A DNA stretch of 64,000 bases from JBPOFM01 sp041391925 (lineage in GTDB: Bacteria > Bacteroidota > Bacteroidia > Flavobacteriales > Flavobacteriaceae): assembly GCA_041391925.1 (NCBI GenBank), contig JAWKNA010000006.1, positions 325,297 through 389,296 of the forward strand, written 5' to 3'. This document shows, one piece after another, positions 1 through 9,373 of this stretch (the stretch's first letter is position 1; the number at the start of each line of letters is the position of its first letter). Under the pieces are notes generated by a model, which was not told the origin of the DNA, did no database searches, and worked only from the letters and a program-made list of their open reading frames with translations. A program made the position numbers and the translations under genes.

Positions 1-667
1 ATTTTATCATTTCAGAAAATTGTTTGGGAAAAGCCTGACCGATAACGGAAATGACTCCTGCTCCGCCAGCCAGAACAACTCCCAATGCCAAGTCATCATC
101 GCCAGAAATAATCAAAAAATCTTTAGGCTTGTTTTTAAGCAATTGCAAATATTGGGCAACATTGTTTCCTGCTTCTTTGACAGCAATGATATTCTTGAAA
201 TCATTTGCCAATCGAAGTGTAGTTGTAGGTAACATGTTTGAAGATGTTCTGCCAGGTACATTGTACAAAATAATTGGAATAGGACATATCTCCGCAATGG
301 CTTTAAAGTGCTGATAGATACCTTCTTGTGTTGGCTTACTGTAATAGGGCGATACTGAAAGTATAGCATCAATGTAACTCAAATCCGTGGTTTGTATTTC
401 ATGAATAACTTCTTGCGTATTATTGCCACCAATGCCCAAAACCATTGGAACACGACTTTTGTTGGCTTTGTGAATGGTGTCAATGATTTCCCTTTTTTCT
501 TTATTGGTAATTGTCACGCTCTCGCCTGTAGTGCCACTGATAACGAGGTAATCTGTACCATTTTTGATATTGAAGTTTACAATTTTTGCCAATGCTTTAT
601 GATCGACTGTTTGATCGGATTTAAAAGGTGTTACCAGCGCGACGCCTGTTCCAAGAAATGTTATCAT
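1..667 (-). CDS. dapA: 4-hydroxy-tetrahydrodipicolinate synthase (5' part, cut by the window edge)
   Basis: First committed step of the lysine/diaminopimelate pathway: condenses pyruvate with aspartate semialdehyde. The 222 visible residues start MITFLGTGVALVTPF. They carry the family signatures GTTGES (substrate binding), YNVPGRTS (catalytic Tyr) and AVKEAG, whose Lys near residue 160 forms the Schiff base, followed by SGDD and GGAGVISV. The family is about 290 residues long, so roughly 70 C-terminal residues lie outside the window. The ATG shares one base with the TAA of the upstream gene (TAATG), which suggests translational coupling. Family assignment is secure. Confidence 0.96.
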   Translation of the reverse strand, partial: MITFLGTGVALVTPFKSDQTVDHKALAKIVNFNIKNGTDYLVISGTTGESVTITNKEKREIIDTIHKANKSRVPMVLGIGGNNTQEVIHEIQTTDLSYIDAILSVSPYYSKPTQEGIYQHFKAIAEICPIPIILYNVPGRTSSNMLPTTTLRLANDFKNIIAVKEAGNNVAQYLQLLKNKPKDFLIISGDDDLALGVVLAGGAGVISVIGQAFPKQFSEMIK

Positions 668-1185
668 TATAATTTATTTAGTACAATTAAATATTTTTTT
701 AATTCGTTTTTAAAAAGCTGAAAATTTGTGGGTGCGACATCCAGAATCAAATCATACAGCCGTGGGTCTGAGTTGGAGATGCCTATTTTAAAATTGGCTT
801 TTGATAAAGCTGTTATCATATTTAATTCCAGCATATTCTGTTTATAAAAGCTTATTAGAGCATCAAACTCGGTATCTATGAAACTCTGTAATTCTATGTT
901 TTTGATGCTGCCTTTCCATCCAAAATCCTTTGGACTGAAATAGGTATCCCAAAGTTTATCCGTTATTTTATTGTCTTCTACAAAAGTAATCATCTTTGTT
1001 TTGGGTGGAAGAATTTCCAACTCTTTAAAGTAGCTTCTAAAGGCGTCCAAATCAGCAAATTCGTTCAAATTCAAAATTACTCCAATAGACTGTATTTTTT
1101 TTTGATGTATATCAGTGGTTCTTGAATTTAACAGCTTGTTAATATATTTTTGATTTGATTTTTCCTTAAAAGCCTTAAAAATCAT
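667..1185 (-). CDS. conserved Bacteroidetes protein upstream of dapA (DUF6913-like)
   Basis: A 172-residue soluble protein with no signal peptide or membrane segment. It is lysine-rich at the N-terminus, and a central part (IGVILNLNEF, KTKMITFVED) alternates like a small alpha/beta fold. From memory it resembles the DUF6913 family that sits next to dapA in flavobacteria, but I cannot check this here. It overlaps dapA by one base, so the two are co-translated; a role linked to dapA or cell-wall precursor supply is only an inference. A minus-strand -7 box (TACCTTTG) lies 16 bases upstream of its ATG. Confidence 0.75.
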   Translation of the reverse strand: MIFKAFKEKSNQKYINKLLNSRTTDIHQKKIQSIGVILNLNEFADLDAFRSYFKELEILPPKTKMITFVEDNKITDKLWDTYFSPKDFGWKGSIKNIELQSFIDTEFDALISFYKQNMLELNMITALSKANFKIGISNSDPRLYDLILDVAPTNFQLFKNELKKYLIVLNKL

Positions 1186-1186
1186 T

Positions 1187-1209
1187 TACTTTTGTTTTGT
1201 GCAAAGGTA
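1187..1209. promoter_or_regulatory. divergent pair of Bacteroidetes -7 boxes
   Basis: TACTTTTG (1187-1194, plus strand) and TACCTTTG (1209-1202, minus strand) both match the Bacteroidetes -7 consensus TAnnTTTG. They point at the 5'-nucleotidase genes and at the DUF6913-like/dapA pair. No well-spaced TTG -33 element is visible for either (nearest spacing 27-29), so these are probable rather than certain promoters. Confidence 0.5.
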
Positions 1210-1253
1210 GTAAAACACACTGCATTTTTTATAATCCAATAAGAAGTTATCAG

Positions 1254-2009
1254 ATGAATTTTAAGACTTTATGGGTATGTTTTGGGCTGCTTGTATTAGC
1301 ATCTTGCAAAACACCAATTGCCTATGATAAAATAGAAGGTAAACAGATAGCCATTACCGACACGTTACAAACGGACCAAAACATTGAAGCCTTTATAAAG
1401 CCTTACAGAGAGCACGTCAACAATGATATGAAAAAGGTTCTGTCGTATGCCGTTGGCACCTATTCAAAATCTGATGGAGAATTAAATACCGCTATCGGCA
1501 ATTTTATGGCTGACGCTATGTACGAACAATCCAATCCCATTTTCAAAAAACGAACAGGGAAAGATGTGGATTTTGTGTTACTCAACCATGGTGGCATTCG
1601 TGCCATAATTTCTAAAGGTAATATTACTACGCGAACTGCGTTTGAAGTCATGCCTTTTGAAAATTCAGTAGTCGTTACCAAATTAAAAGGTGAGCAAGTG
1701 AAGGAATTGCTCGATTATTTAGTGGAAGCCAAGCGAGCACATCCTATTTCCAAATTGAAAATCGTTTTGGATTCTGACGGCAACCTAAAAGATGCAACTA
1801 TTAAAGGACAGCCCATTGATTACAACAAATCATATTTTGTGTTAACTAATGATTATCTGTTGAATGGTGGTGACAGAATGGATTTTTTCAAAAAAAGGGA
1901 CACAGTGTATGTTCTGGATTACAAAATAAGGAATGCCCTTATCGATTACTTTACCAAAACAGATACCATAAACCCAGTGATTGACGATCGGTTTATACAA
2001 CTTAAATGA
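1254..2009 (+). CDS. 5'-nucleotidase C-terminal domain lipoprotein
   Basis: The substrate-binding (C-terminal) half of a UshA/5'-nucleotidase-type enzyme as a stand-alone lipoprotein. I chose the ATG at 1254, which gives MNFKTLWVCF and a lipobox ending LASC; the upstream in-frame ATG would put 19 non-signal residues in front. Motifs of the 5_nucleotid_C family are present: NHGGIR, MPFENSVV followed by LKGEQV, and NDYLLNGGD. It is expected to be anchored in the membrane facing the periplasm. The next gene, 7 bases downstream, encodes the missing metallophosphatase half, so the two proteins probably act as a pair that hydrolyses nucleotides or UDP-sugars. Confidence 0.88.
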   Translation: MNFKTLWVCFGLLVLASCKTPIAYDKIEGKQIAITDTLQTDQNIEAFIKPYREHVNNDMKKVLSYAVGTYSKSDGELNTAIGNFMADAMYEQSNPIFKKRTGKDVDFVLLNHGGIRAIISKGNITTRTAFEVMPFENSVVVTKLKGEQVKELLDYLVEAKRAHPISKLKIVLDSDGNLKDATIKGQPIDYNKSYFVLTNDYLLNGGDRMDFFKKRDTVYVLDYKIRNALIDYFTKTDTINPVIDDRFIQLK

Positions 2010-2016
2010 TACGATT

Positions 2017-2928
2017 ATGAAACGGAGAGAATTTATACAACAAACTGCAGCAGCTTCGACATTGGTTGGATTAGGTGGAATTGGGCTGCAATCCTTTACA
2101 GGAACCACCAAAAAAATAACAATTCTACACACCAATGATGTGCACAGCCATATTGACCCTTTCGGCCCAGAAGATGGCAGAAACCCTAATAAAGGCGGTG
2201 TGGCGCGTAGAGCAGGTCTGATTGCTGCCATAAGAGAAGAAAATCCAAATACACTTTTGTTGGATGCAGGTGATATTTTTCAGGGAACTCCTTATTTTAA
2301 TTATTATGGTGGCGAGCTGGAATTTAAATTGATGAGTATGCTCAAATATGATGCGTCCACCATTGGTAACCATGATTTTGATAATGGCATTGAAGGATTG
2401 TATGCACAATTGCCACATGCAAAATTCGATTTTATTTGCTCCAATTATGATTTTTCGAATACGGTCATGGATACACATACAAAGCCATATAAAACTTTTA
2501 TGGTCGACGGTATCAAAGTAGGAGTTTTTGGATTGGGAATTGAACTGGAAGGTTTGGTAGACAAAAATATGTATAAGGAAACGAAATATTTAGACCCCAT
2601 TGAGATTGCCCAAGAGATGAGCAAGGTTCTAAAAGATAACGAAAAATGCGATTTAGTTATTTGCCTTTCTCATTTAGGCTATCATTATAGTGACTTTCCC
2701 GATAAACCAAGTGATTTAATGCTTGGCAAACTTACCAAAAATATCGATTTGATCATTGGTGGCCACACACATACATTTTTGGACAAACCAACCATAGTTA
2801 AAAACTTAGAAGGCAAAAATATGCTCGTCAATCAGGTTGGATGCTATGGTATCAATCTTGGCAGAATTGATTTTTATTTTGATTTGGATAAAAATAAATC
2901 GGCAAAAGGAGTTTCAATTATTGTGTGA
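2017..2928 (+). CDS. 5'-nucleotidase/UshA-type metallophosphatase with Tat-like signal
   Basis: The catalytic (N-terminal) half of a 5'-nucleotidase. The start at 2017 (MKRREFIQQTAAAS) gives a twin-arginine-like signal, consistent with folding around metals before export; the TTG at 1981 is rejected because it overlaps the previous gene. Metal-binding motifs appear in order: HTNDVHSH, GDIFQGTP, GNHDFDNG and GGHTHTF. At about 304 residues it lacks the C-terminal nucleotide-binding domain, which the preceding gene encodes. Gene order is therefore reversed relative to the domain order of the fused enzyme. Confidence 0.92.
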   Translation: MKRREFIQQTAAASTLVGLGGIGLQSFTGTTKKITILHTNDVHSHIDPFGPEDGRNPNKGGVARRAGLIAAIREENPNTLLLDAGDIFQGTPYFNYYGGELEFKLMSMLKYDASTIGNHDFDNGIEGLYAQLPHAKFDFICSNYDFSNTVMDTHTKPYKTFMVDGIKVGVFGLGIELEGLVDKNMYKETKYLDPIEIAQEMSKVLKDNEKCDLVICLSHLGYHYSDFPDKPSDLMLGKLTKNIDLIIGGHTHTFLDKPTIVKNLEGKNMLVNQVGCYGINLGRIDFYFDLDKNKSAKGVSIIV

Positions 2929-3690
2929 TTATGCCGTTAGGCGTTCCGAAGCTTTCATAACATAGTTGTCCCTCACCATCTTGTCTCTTACTTTGATAAT
3001 CTTATGATGATTAGTCACATAAGTATAAAACAAGCACAGGCTTGTTAGGTGAAGCATATCACTAAAAAAATCAAATACCCAGTAATACACATACAGGTTA
3101 CAGATGTAATTCAATACATCAGAAAAAACCATACAAAATACCATTATCAGAAAAATGATAGATTGAGTGCTTTCTTTACTTAAATAAACTGCGAAAGCAA
3201 AGAAGGTCATAGCTATCAAAGTGATGCCGTGACATATATAAAGTACTAAATTCACATTGTCAGTAAAATTATCTTTCAGTGCGCCGTAAAGCATGTAAAG
3301 GAAATATGAATTGAGCAAAAGAACCAGTACCAAGTAAAGAGATACTAATCCCTCATATTTTATTCGTTTCAATTTACCCAATAGTACAAATATCAATAGA
3401 CTATAGCCACCTAAATAGAAAGTAATGGATAGTTTATTCGCCAATTCCCCAAAATTGAAGACCGAAAACACATCTCCCAAAAATGTGAATATAAAAATTG
3501 TCAAGAATACCGTGGCCATGTGATTTAGCCTTGTATAATACAGTGTCAGAAGAACAATGATAGAAATAACTTTTGTGATGTTGGGAATGATGGCATAGCC
3601 AAGATATGCAGCAATCCCATTACTGAGAAATAGTGCCAACAAAAACATCACCGCAATACCCTTCAGGGTTCTTGAGCCAACTTGTTTCAT
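2929..3690 (-). CDS. polytopic membrane protein, paralogue of the gene at 4224-4958
   Basis: About 253 residues, nearly all hydrophobic, with seven or eight predicted membrane segments. The ATG at 3690 (MKQVGSR) is preferred to the TTG at 3702. It shares with the 4224-4958 protein the pattern LLTLYYTR/LLTVLYYIR near residue 55 and a second acidic motif (FSDVLNY/FSEVIQM) near residue 200. The FLGDV motif in segment three is faintly like the YhhN (lysoplasmalogenase) family; I treat that as a suggestion only. A TATATTTG -7 box lies at 3723-3716 on the minus strand. Function unknown. Confidence 0.7.
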   Translation of the reverse strand: MKQVGSRTLKGIAVMFLLALFLSNGIAAYLGYAIIPNITKVISIIVLLTLYYTRLNHMATVFLTIFIFTFLGDVFSVFNFGELANKLSITFYLGGYSLLIFVLLGKLKRIKYEGLVSLYLVLVLLLNSYFLYMLYGALKDNFTDNVNLVLYICHGITLIAMTFFAFAVYLSKESTQSIIFLIMVFCMVFSDVLNYICNLYVYYWVFDFFSDMLHLTSLCLFYTYVTNHHKIIKVRDKMVRDNYVMKASERLTA

Positions 3691-3845
3691 AGTAGATTTC
3701 AATAAGTAGGGGATACAAATATAATAAAAAAAATGAATTTAAACGATGTAAATTAGCGTTTCATCGATTATTTTGTTAAATTTTTTCTTAAAATTGGATT
3801 GAGTAAATGCCTTTTCGTCTAAAGGAACATTCTTAACTCAAACCA

Positions 3846-4235
3846 ATGAAAAGATACATTCCTTTTGTGCTCAGAATTATCATTGCCATCATTCTCATTC
3901 AGACTCTGCGTTTCAAGTTCACAGGACATCCAGATAGCATTTATATTTTTAGTAAAGTTGGTCTGGAACCTTATGGTAGAATTGCGATAGGAATTGTGGA
4001 GCTAATTGCGGGTGTTTTATTGTTAATTCCAAAAACAGTTTGGATTGGAGCTGCCTTGGCATTGGGTGTATTAAGTGGTGCCATTGCTATGCATTTGACC
4101 GTGTTAGGAATAGAAATTAATAATGATAAGGGCATTTTGTTTATTACTGCGTTAATAACCTTTTGCTTATCCGCAGTTGTTCTTTATTTGTATAGAAGAG
4201 ATATTCCTATTATGGCAAAAAAACTAGATTGGTAA
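3846..4235 (+). CDS. DoxX-like small membrane protein
   Basis: A 129-residue protein with four membrane helices. The first helix is followed by RFKFTGHPDS and the second begins GRIAIGIVELIAGVLLL, the layout of DoxX/SURF4-like proteins. Family members are associated with quinone or thiol redox chemistry, but the substrate is unknown here. Its 3' end overlaps the convergent membrane-protein gene by 12 bases. Flanked on both sides by the two related polytopic proteins. Confidence 0.8.
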   Translation: MKRYIPFVLRIIIAIILIQTLRFKFTGHPDSIYIFSKVGLEPYGRIAIGIVELIAGVLLLIPKTVWIGAALALGVLSGAIAMHLTVLGIEINNDKGILFITALITFCLSAVVLYLYRRDIPIMAKKLDW

Positions 4236-4958
4236 ATCTTGCCTTATATTATTTTGTTCTGTTTCCAAAGGAATTCGTGCCTGTAGATATAAAAATAAAA
4301 AGGCAAGTACCAAAAATAGAGAGCAAATAACATTTAGAATATTGATGTCCGAAATGTAAAAATAGGTCATCTGAATAACTTCCGAAAAAAAGATAAAAAT
4401 AGCCCCTAATAAAAGATTCATGGATTTGTGGCTGTTTTTGGATATGTAGTTAATCATAGCAACGGTAAGTAGTATCATAATTACCGAATTATAGACAACT
4501 TCAAGAGAATATTGATGTTCAGAAAGCATTTTTTCAGCTGTTCCAGAAACAATGATAACACAGAAAACATCTAAAACAGTTAAAATAATAATATGAATCC
4601 AGAATTTAGAAAGAACCTGTTGAATATTCATATCGATTATTACTCTCAAAGTCAGAAGCACATACGAAACAATATATAAAATGTTTGCACCATAGTAAAA
4701 ATAATCAGTGGTGGTGTCGTAATCTAATTTTATGAACCAAGAGGCAAAGTTTACGATTTCTGCTAGGGAAAAAAATAACAAAAACAAAAAGAATAACAAT
4801 CGTTTTGGACGAACCCTAATATAGTATAATACCGTCAGTAACAGGACCAAAATGACTCTGCTTCCAGCGGCCTGAAACTCAAGGTTAAACACTTGAAACC
4901 CTAAAAAGAGCATACAAATGACTAACAAGGTTATTTTTAAAATTTGTTGTAGTTGCAT
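4224..4958 (-). CDS. polytopic membrane protein, paralogue of the gene at 2929-3690
   Basis: A 244-residue hydrophobic protein with about eight membrane segments and short loops. It is clearly related in layout and in local motifs (LLTVLYYIRV, FSEVIQMTYFY) to the protein at 2929-3690. It ends in a short polar tail (PLETEQNNIRQD). A TATATTTG -7 box is present at 4990-4983 on the minus strand, 24 bases before the ATG. I do not recognise a characterised family with confidence; a distant YhhN-like fold is possible. Confidence 0.7.
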   Translation of the reverse strand: MQLQQILKITLLVICMLFLGFQVFNLEFQAAGSRVILVLLLTVLYYIRVRPKRLLFFLFLLFFSLAEIVNFASWFIKLDYDTTTDYFYYGANILYIVSYVLLTLRVIIDMNIQQVLSKFWIHIIILTVLDVFCVIIVSGTAEKMLSEHQYSLEVVYNSVIMILLTVAMINYISKNSHKSMNLLLGAIFIFFSEVIQMTYFYISDINILNVICSLFLVLAFLFLYLQARIPLETEQNNIRQDLPI

Positions 4959-5056
4959 ATGGTTATTTAGCTATTCTTGAGACAAATATAAATAAAATAT
5001 ACAATTAAACGAATAAAAATGCTTTTTATCGATGAAATTGATAAAATTGTGAGAAA

Positions 5057-7051
5057 TTACACAAGCATATTTTTGAAATCATACTCGCTTATAAGGGGAA
5101 TGTTAAGCTGCTCTGCTTTGGTTTTTTTACTTGGTCCCATATTATCACCAGCTATGATGTAATTGGTTTTGGAAGATATTGAACTAGAAACCTTTCCCCC
5201 ATTGTCTTCAATTAACTTTTTTAAATCATCTCGTGATATGGACTCGAAAACTCCTGACACAACAAAAGTCTGTCCTTTTAAGATATTGGTTTGATGCGCT
5301 AATTTTTCTGCAGAAATTTCCAGTTGTACTCCAAAACGCTTTAATCGTTCAACAATTTTTTGATTCTCTTCAGAAGCAAAAAATTCAACCACACTTTCCG
5401 CAATTCTGATTCCTATTTCATCAACCGTTACTAAATCGATGATGGTTGCTTGTGCAAGGTTGTCAATGGTTTTATAGTGTCGTGCCAGTTTCTTTGCAAC
5501 CGTTTCTCCAACATATCGTATTCCCAATGCGTACAACACACGTTCAAAAGGAACTTGTTTGGAAGCCTCAATTCCAGCCATCAGATTTTCGGCACTTTTT
5601 TCAGCCATTCGTTCCAAAGGAATCACTTGCTCTTTGGTCAATTCATATAAATCCGAATAATTTGAAATTAACCCAGCATTCACCAAAAGTGCCACAGTCT
5701 CGCCACCAAGTCCTTCAATATCCATCGCTTTTCGGGAAATATAATGTTGAATGCGACCGATGATTTGTGGTTTGCAACCATTATAGTTCGGGCAATAATG
5801 TTGCGCTTCACCGTCAGTTCTTATCAATTCGGTATGACATTCAGGACAATGAGTAATATATTTTGTGGGTTGCGAATCGGCTGGACGTTTTGACAAATCG
5901 ACTGCTATGATTTTTGGAATAATTTCTCCGCCCTTTTCAACAAACACCTCATCTCCTACTCTAATATCCAGTTTTTCAATTTGGTCTGCATTGTGCAACG
6001 ATGCACGTTTAACGGTCGTTCCTGCTAATTCCACAGGTTCTAAATTGGCGACTGGTGTAATGGCTCCAGTTCGACCAACTTGATAGGTAATTTCATTCAA
6101 TCTTGTGGATACTTGTTCTGCTTTAAATTTGTAGGCCATAGCCCAACGTGGCGATTTGGCGGTATAGCCTAATTCTTCCTGTTGGTGCAAATCATTTACT
6201 TTGATAACTACACCGTCCGTTTCGTAAGGCAAATCATGCCGATGCACATTCCAATAATCAATAAACTCAAAAACCTCATCCATTGAAGTGGCAAGTTTAT
6301 CGGCAGTTGGGACTTTAAAACCCCACTTCCGTGCAGTTTCCAAACTTTCGAATTGAGTTGCTATATTTAAGTTATTTCCAGTAATATTATAAAGTAAACA
6401 TTCCAAAGGTCGTTTGGCAACTTCCGCACTATCTTGAAGCTTTAAACTTCCGGAAGCGGTATTCCTAGGATTTCTGTAAGGCTCCTCTCCTATTTCTATG
6501 CGTTCTTCATTCATTTTATTGAATCCAGCAAATGGAAGAACGATTTCCCCACGGATATCAAATTTTAGCGGATAATCTCCTTTAAGTTTCAAAGGAACGG
6601 ATTTTATGGTCTTTATATTGGTTGTCACATCATCTCCTTGAAAACCGTCCCCTCTTGTGACTGCCCTTAACAACTTACCTTGTTCGTAAGTGATACTGAT
6701 GGAGGCACCATCATATTTCAATTCACAGGTATATTGAACGTTTCCGTCCACTTGCTTTTTGATACGCGCTTCCCAATCCAACAAATCTTCTTTGGAGTAA
6801 GAATTATCCAATGAATACATGCGATGTTCGTGGACAACGGTTTCAAAATTCTTAGTCACCTGACCTCCGACACGTTTCGTTGGAGAATTATCATCCGCAT
6901 ATTCGGGATGTTTTTCTTCAAGTTCCTGAAGTTGTTTCAGCTTTATATCAAACTCATAATCACTAATGCTAGGTTTATCAAGTGTATAATAATTATAATT
7001 GTGTTGATTCAATTCATCGCGAAGATTCAAAATTTGTTGCTGGATATCCAT
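5057..7051 (-). CDS. ligA: NAD+-dependent DNA ligase
   Basis: Seals nicks in DNA during replication and repair using NAD+. At 664 residues it is full length. Domains in order: Ia domain (residues 1-60, NYNYY), adenylation domain with the nucleotide-accepting Lys112 in ELKYDGAS, OB fold, a four-cysteine zinc finger (CPECHTEL followed by YCPNYNGC), helix-hairpin-helix region and a C-terminal BRCT domain from about residue 590 (QTFVVSGVFES). The gene stands alone and diverges from the glycosidase operon. Confidence 0.98.
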   Translation of the reverse strand: MDIQQQILNLRDELNQHNYNYYTLDKPSISDYEFDIKLKQLQELEEKHPEYADDNSPTKRVGGQVTKNFETVVHEHRMYSLDNSYSKEDLLDWEARIKKQVDGNVQYTCELKYDGASISITYEQGKLLRAVTRGDGFQGDDVTTNIKTIKSVPLKLKGDYPLKFDIRGEIVLPFAGFNKMNEERIEIGEEPYRNPRNTASGSLKLQDSAEVAKRPLECLLYNITGNNLNIATQFESLETARKWGFKVPTADKLATSMDEVFEFIDYWNVHRHDLPYETDGVVIKVNDLHQQEELGYTAKSPRWAMAYKFKAEQVSTRLNEITYQVGRTGAITPVANLEPVELAGTTVKRASLHNADQIEKLDIRVGDEVFVEKGGEIIPKIIAVDLSKRPADSQPTKYITHCPECHTELIRTDGEAQHYCPNYNGCKPQIIGRIQHYISRKAMDIEGLGGETVALLVNAGLISNYSDLYELTKEQVIPLERMAEKSAENLMAGIEASKQVPFERVLYALGIRYVGETVAKKLARHYKTIDNLAQATIIDLVTVDEIGIRIAESVVEFFASEENQKIVERLKRFGVQLEISAEKLAHQTNILKGQTFVVSGVFESISRDDLKKLIEDNGGKVSSSISSKTNYIIAGDNMGPSKKTKAEQLNIPLISEYDFKNMLV

Positions 7052-7111
7052 CGAATTGGTACTGAAAAAGTTATCTTTTTACCTTATATTTAAAGCCTCT
7101 AATATACTAAA

Positions 7112-9373
7112 ATGCACTTCAAATACATAGCTTGCTTTTTTGTTTTTATCACTTTTCCGTACAGTAATGTATATGCCCAAAATCGTCTTAAAGCTTCTCA
7201 AATCATTCCAATTCCATCTCAACAAACAATTACTGATGGTCAATTTATTTTAAATAGTTCAACTGGGATTTTTTTTGACGATGAAATGGAACTGGCTGCC
7301 AATTTTCTGAAATTTTTTATTGAAAACGGAAGTGATATACACCTTCAAAAAGGTAAAAATATTTTATTCAAAACAGATAAAAGCCTTCGGAATTCCGAAG
7401 GCTATAAACTTGAAATTAGCCCTCAACAAATTATTATAAATGCTAATTCTGGCCAAGGCGCATTTTATGCTGTACAATCTTTGAGACAATTATTTCCTGA
7501 AGAATTTGAAAATTCTACATTCAAAGAAAGCAGTTTTAAAATTCAATGTCAAATCATCAAAGACGAACCACAATTTATTTACAGAGGTATGCATCTTGAT
7601 GTTGCTCGGCATTTTTTCTCGATGGAATTCATCAAAAAATACATAGATGCATTGGCAATGCTAAAATTGAATACTTTTCACTGGCATCTAACTGATGATC
7701 AAGGTTGGCGTATTGAAATCAAAAAGTATCCAAAGTTGCAGGAAATTGCCGCATATAGAAAAGAAACTTTGATTGGACATTACAATACAGAACCACAGCA
7801 ATTTGATGGGAAACGTTATGGAGGTTTTTACACACAAGAAGAAATTAAAGATATCGTGGCATATGCAGATAAACGTTTTATAACCATTATTCCAGAAATT
7901 GAAATGCCAGGTCATTCCCAAGCCATTATTTCTGCCTATCCTCACTTGGGTTGTACAGGAAAACAAGTAGCATCTGCCACAAAATGGGGTGTATTTGAAG
8001 AAGTTTTGTGCCCCAAAGAAGATACATTCACTTTTCTGGAAAATGTTCTGGATGAAGTCATTCAATTGTTTCCAAGTAAATATATTCACATAGGAGGTGA
8101 TGAAGCCCCAAAAACACATTGGAAAAATTGTCCTGTCTGTCAAAAAAAAATAAAGGATTTGGGCTTGAAAGATGAACATGGACTTCAATCTTATTTCATT
8201 TCTCGAATCGAAAAATATCTAAATAGCAAAGGCAGGGAAATTATAGGTTGGGACGAAATTTTGGAAGGCGGTTTGGCACCAAATGCCACTGTCATGTCTT
8301 GGCGTGGCGATAGTGGAGCCATTGAAGCCGCGAAACAGCATCACAAGGTCATCATGACACCGACTTCACACATGTATTTTGATTATTACCAATCTAATGA
8401 TGATGGAGAACCTTTGGCAATTGGCGGTTATCTTCCTTTGGAAAAAGTGTATAGTTTTAATCCAATTCCAAAAGGATTGTCTGCCGATGAATCAACATAT
8501 ATTTTAGGCGCCCAAGGCAATCTTTGGACAGAATACATTCAAAATGGGAAACAGGTAGAATATATGGTGTTTCCACGTATGCTGGCTTTAAGTGAGGTCG
8601 TGTGGTCAAAAACTGAAAACAAAAGTTATGACAATTTCGTTCAAAGAGTCGAGTATTTTTATACGCGTTTGGATGCTCTGGACATCAACTATGCGAATCA
8701 TTTATTTGAAGTTGAAGGAAATCTAACTTCGGATGGCTACGAATTGAAAACATTGACACAAGATAAAACCATTCGTATTACTTTGGATGGTTCAGAGCCA
8801 AGTTTGAAATCAGATGTCTATTTCAAACCGATTCCAATAACTAAAAACACCAATATAAAAGCTGCGGTTTTTGATGCTGAAAAGCAATTGGGAAAAACCT
8901 TTGCACAAACCATCAACTACCATAAAGCTGTTGGCAAGAAAATCACTTTAAATGTTGAACCAAACAAAGCCTATTCAGGTAGTGGTGCTGAAGGTTTAAT
9001 CAACGGAATTTCTGGAAGTGACACACGTTATGGGGATAAAGAATGGCTGGGATTTTGGGGTGATGATGTTGAAATTATGATTGATTTGGGTGAAGAAATG
9101 GAAATCAACTCCATTGAAACTCGATTTTACAATGCTCCTGGACAATGGATTTATGCGCCTTTAAATATTGAGGTGACTTTTGATAATGGAGAAAAAATCT
9201 CAACAACTAAAATTCCAGTTGCGAATGCTCATCTCAAAGCCATAAAATTAAATACTAACATTAATTCTCGTTATTTGAAACTTAATATCGAAAACTACGG
9301 AACAATCCCAGAAGGCAAGCAAGGCGCAGGCAACAAAGCATGGACATTCATAGACGAAATTATCATCAAATGA
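7112..9373 (+). CDS. secreted GH20 beta-N-acetylhexosaminidase with C-terminal carbohydrate-binding module
   Basis: Removes terminal GlcNAc/GalNAc from chito-oligosaccharides or glycoproteins. It has a signal peptide (cleavage after VYAQ), the GH20b domain, then the GH20 barrel with HWHLTDDQGWR and the catalytic pair Asp330-Glu331 in GGDEAPK. A chitobiase C-terminal-type stretch follows (ITLDGSEPS), then an F5/8 discoidin-like module in the last 130 residues (NSIETRFYNAPGQWIYAP). At 753 residues it matches multi-domain Bacteroidetes GH20 enzymes. First gene of an operon whose next ATG overlaps its stop codon (ATGA). Confidence 0.95.
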   Translation: MHFKYIACFFVFITFPYSNVYAQNRLKASQIIPIPSQQTITDGQFILNSSTGIFFDDEMELAANFLKFFIENGSDIHLQKGKNILFKTDKSLRNSEGYKLEISPQQIIINANSGQGAFYAVQSLRQLFPEEFENSTFKESSFKIQCQIIKDEPQFIYRGMHLDVARHFFSMEFIKKYIDALAMLKLNTFHWHLTDDQGWRIEIKKYPKLQEIAAYRKETLIGHYNTEPQQFDGKRYGGFYTQEEIKDIVAYADKRFITIIPEIEMPGHSQAIISAYPHLGCTGKQVASATKWGVFEEVLCPKEDTFTFLENVLDEVIQLFPSKYIHIGGDEAPKTHWKNCPVCQKKIKDLGLKDEHGLQSYFISRIEKYLNSKGREIIGWDEILEGGLAPNATVMSWRGDSGAIEAAKQHHKVIMTPTSHMYFDYYQSNDDGEPLAIGGYLPLEKVYSFNPIPKGLSADESTYILGAQGNLWTEYIQNGKQVEYMVFPRMLALSEVVWSKTENKSYDNFVQRVEYFYTRLDALDINYANHLFEVEGNLTSDGYELKTLTQDKTIRITLDGSEPSLKSDVYFKPIPITKNTNIKAAVFDAEKQLGKTFAQTINYHKAVGKKITLNVEPNKAYSGSGAEGLINGISGSDTRYGDKEWLGFWGDDVEIMIDLGEEMEINSIETRFYNAPGQWIYAPLNIEVTFDNGEKISTTKIPVANAHLKAIKLNTNINSRYLKLNIENYGTIPEGKQGAGNKAWTFIDEIIIK

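Noticed and set aside
1254..2928. Frameshift breaking one 5'-nucleotidase gene
   Set aside because: Each half has its own start and export signal and the order is reversed, so it is a true split.
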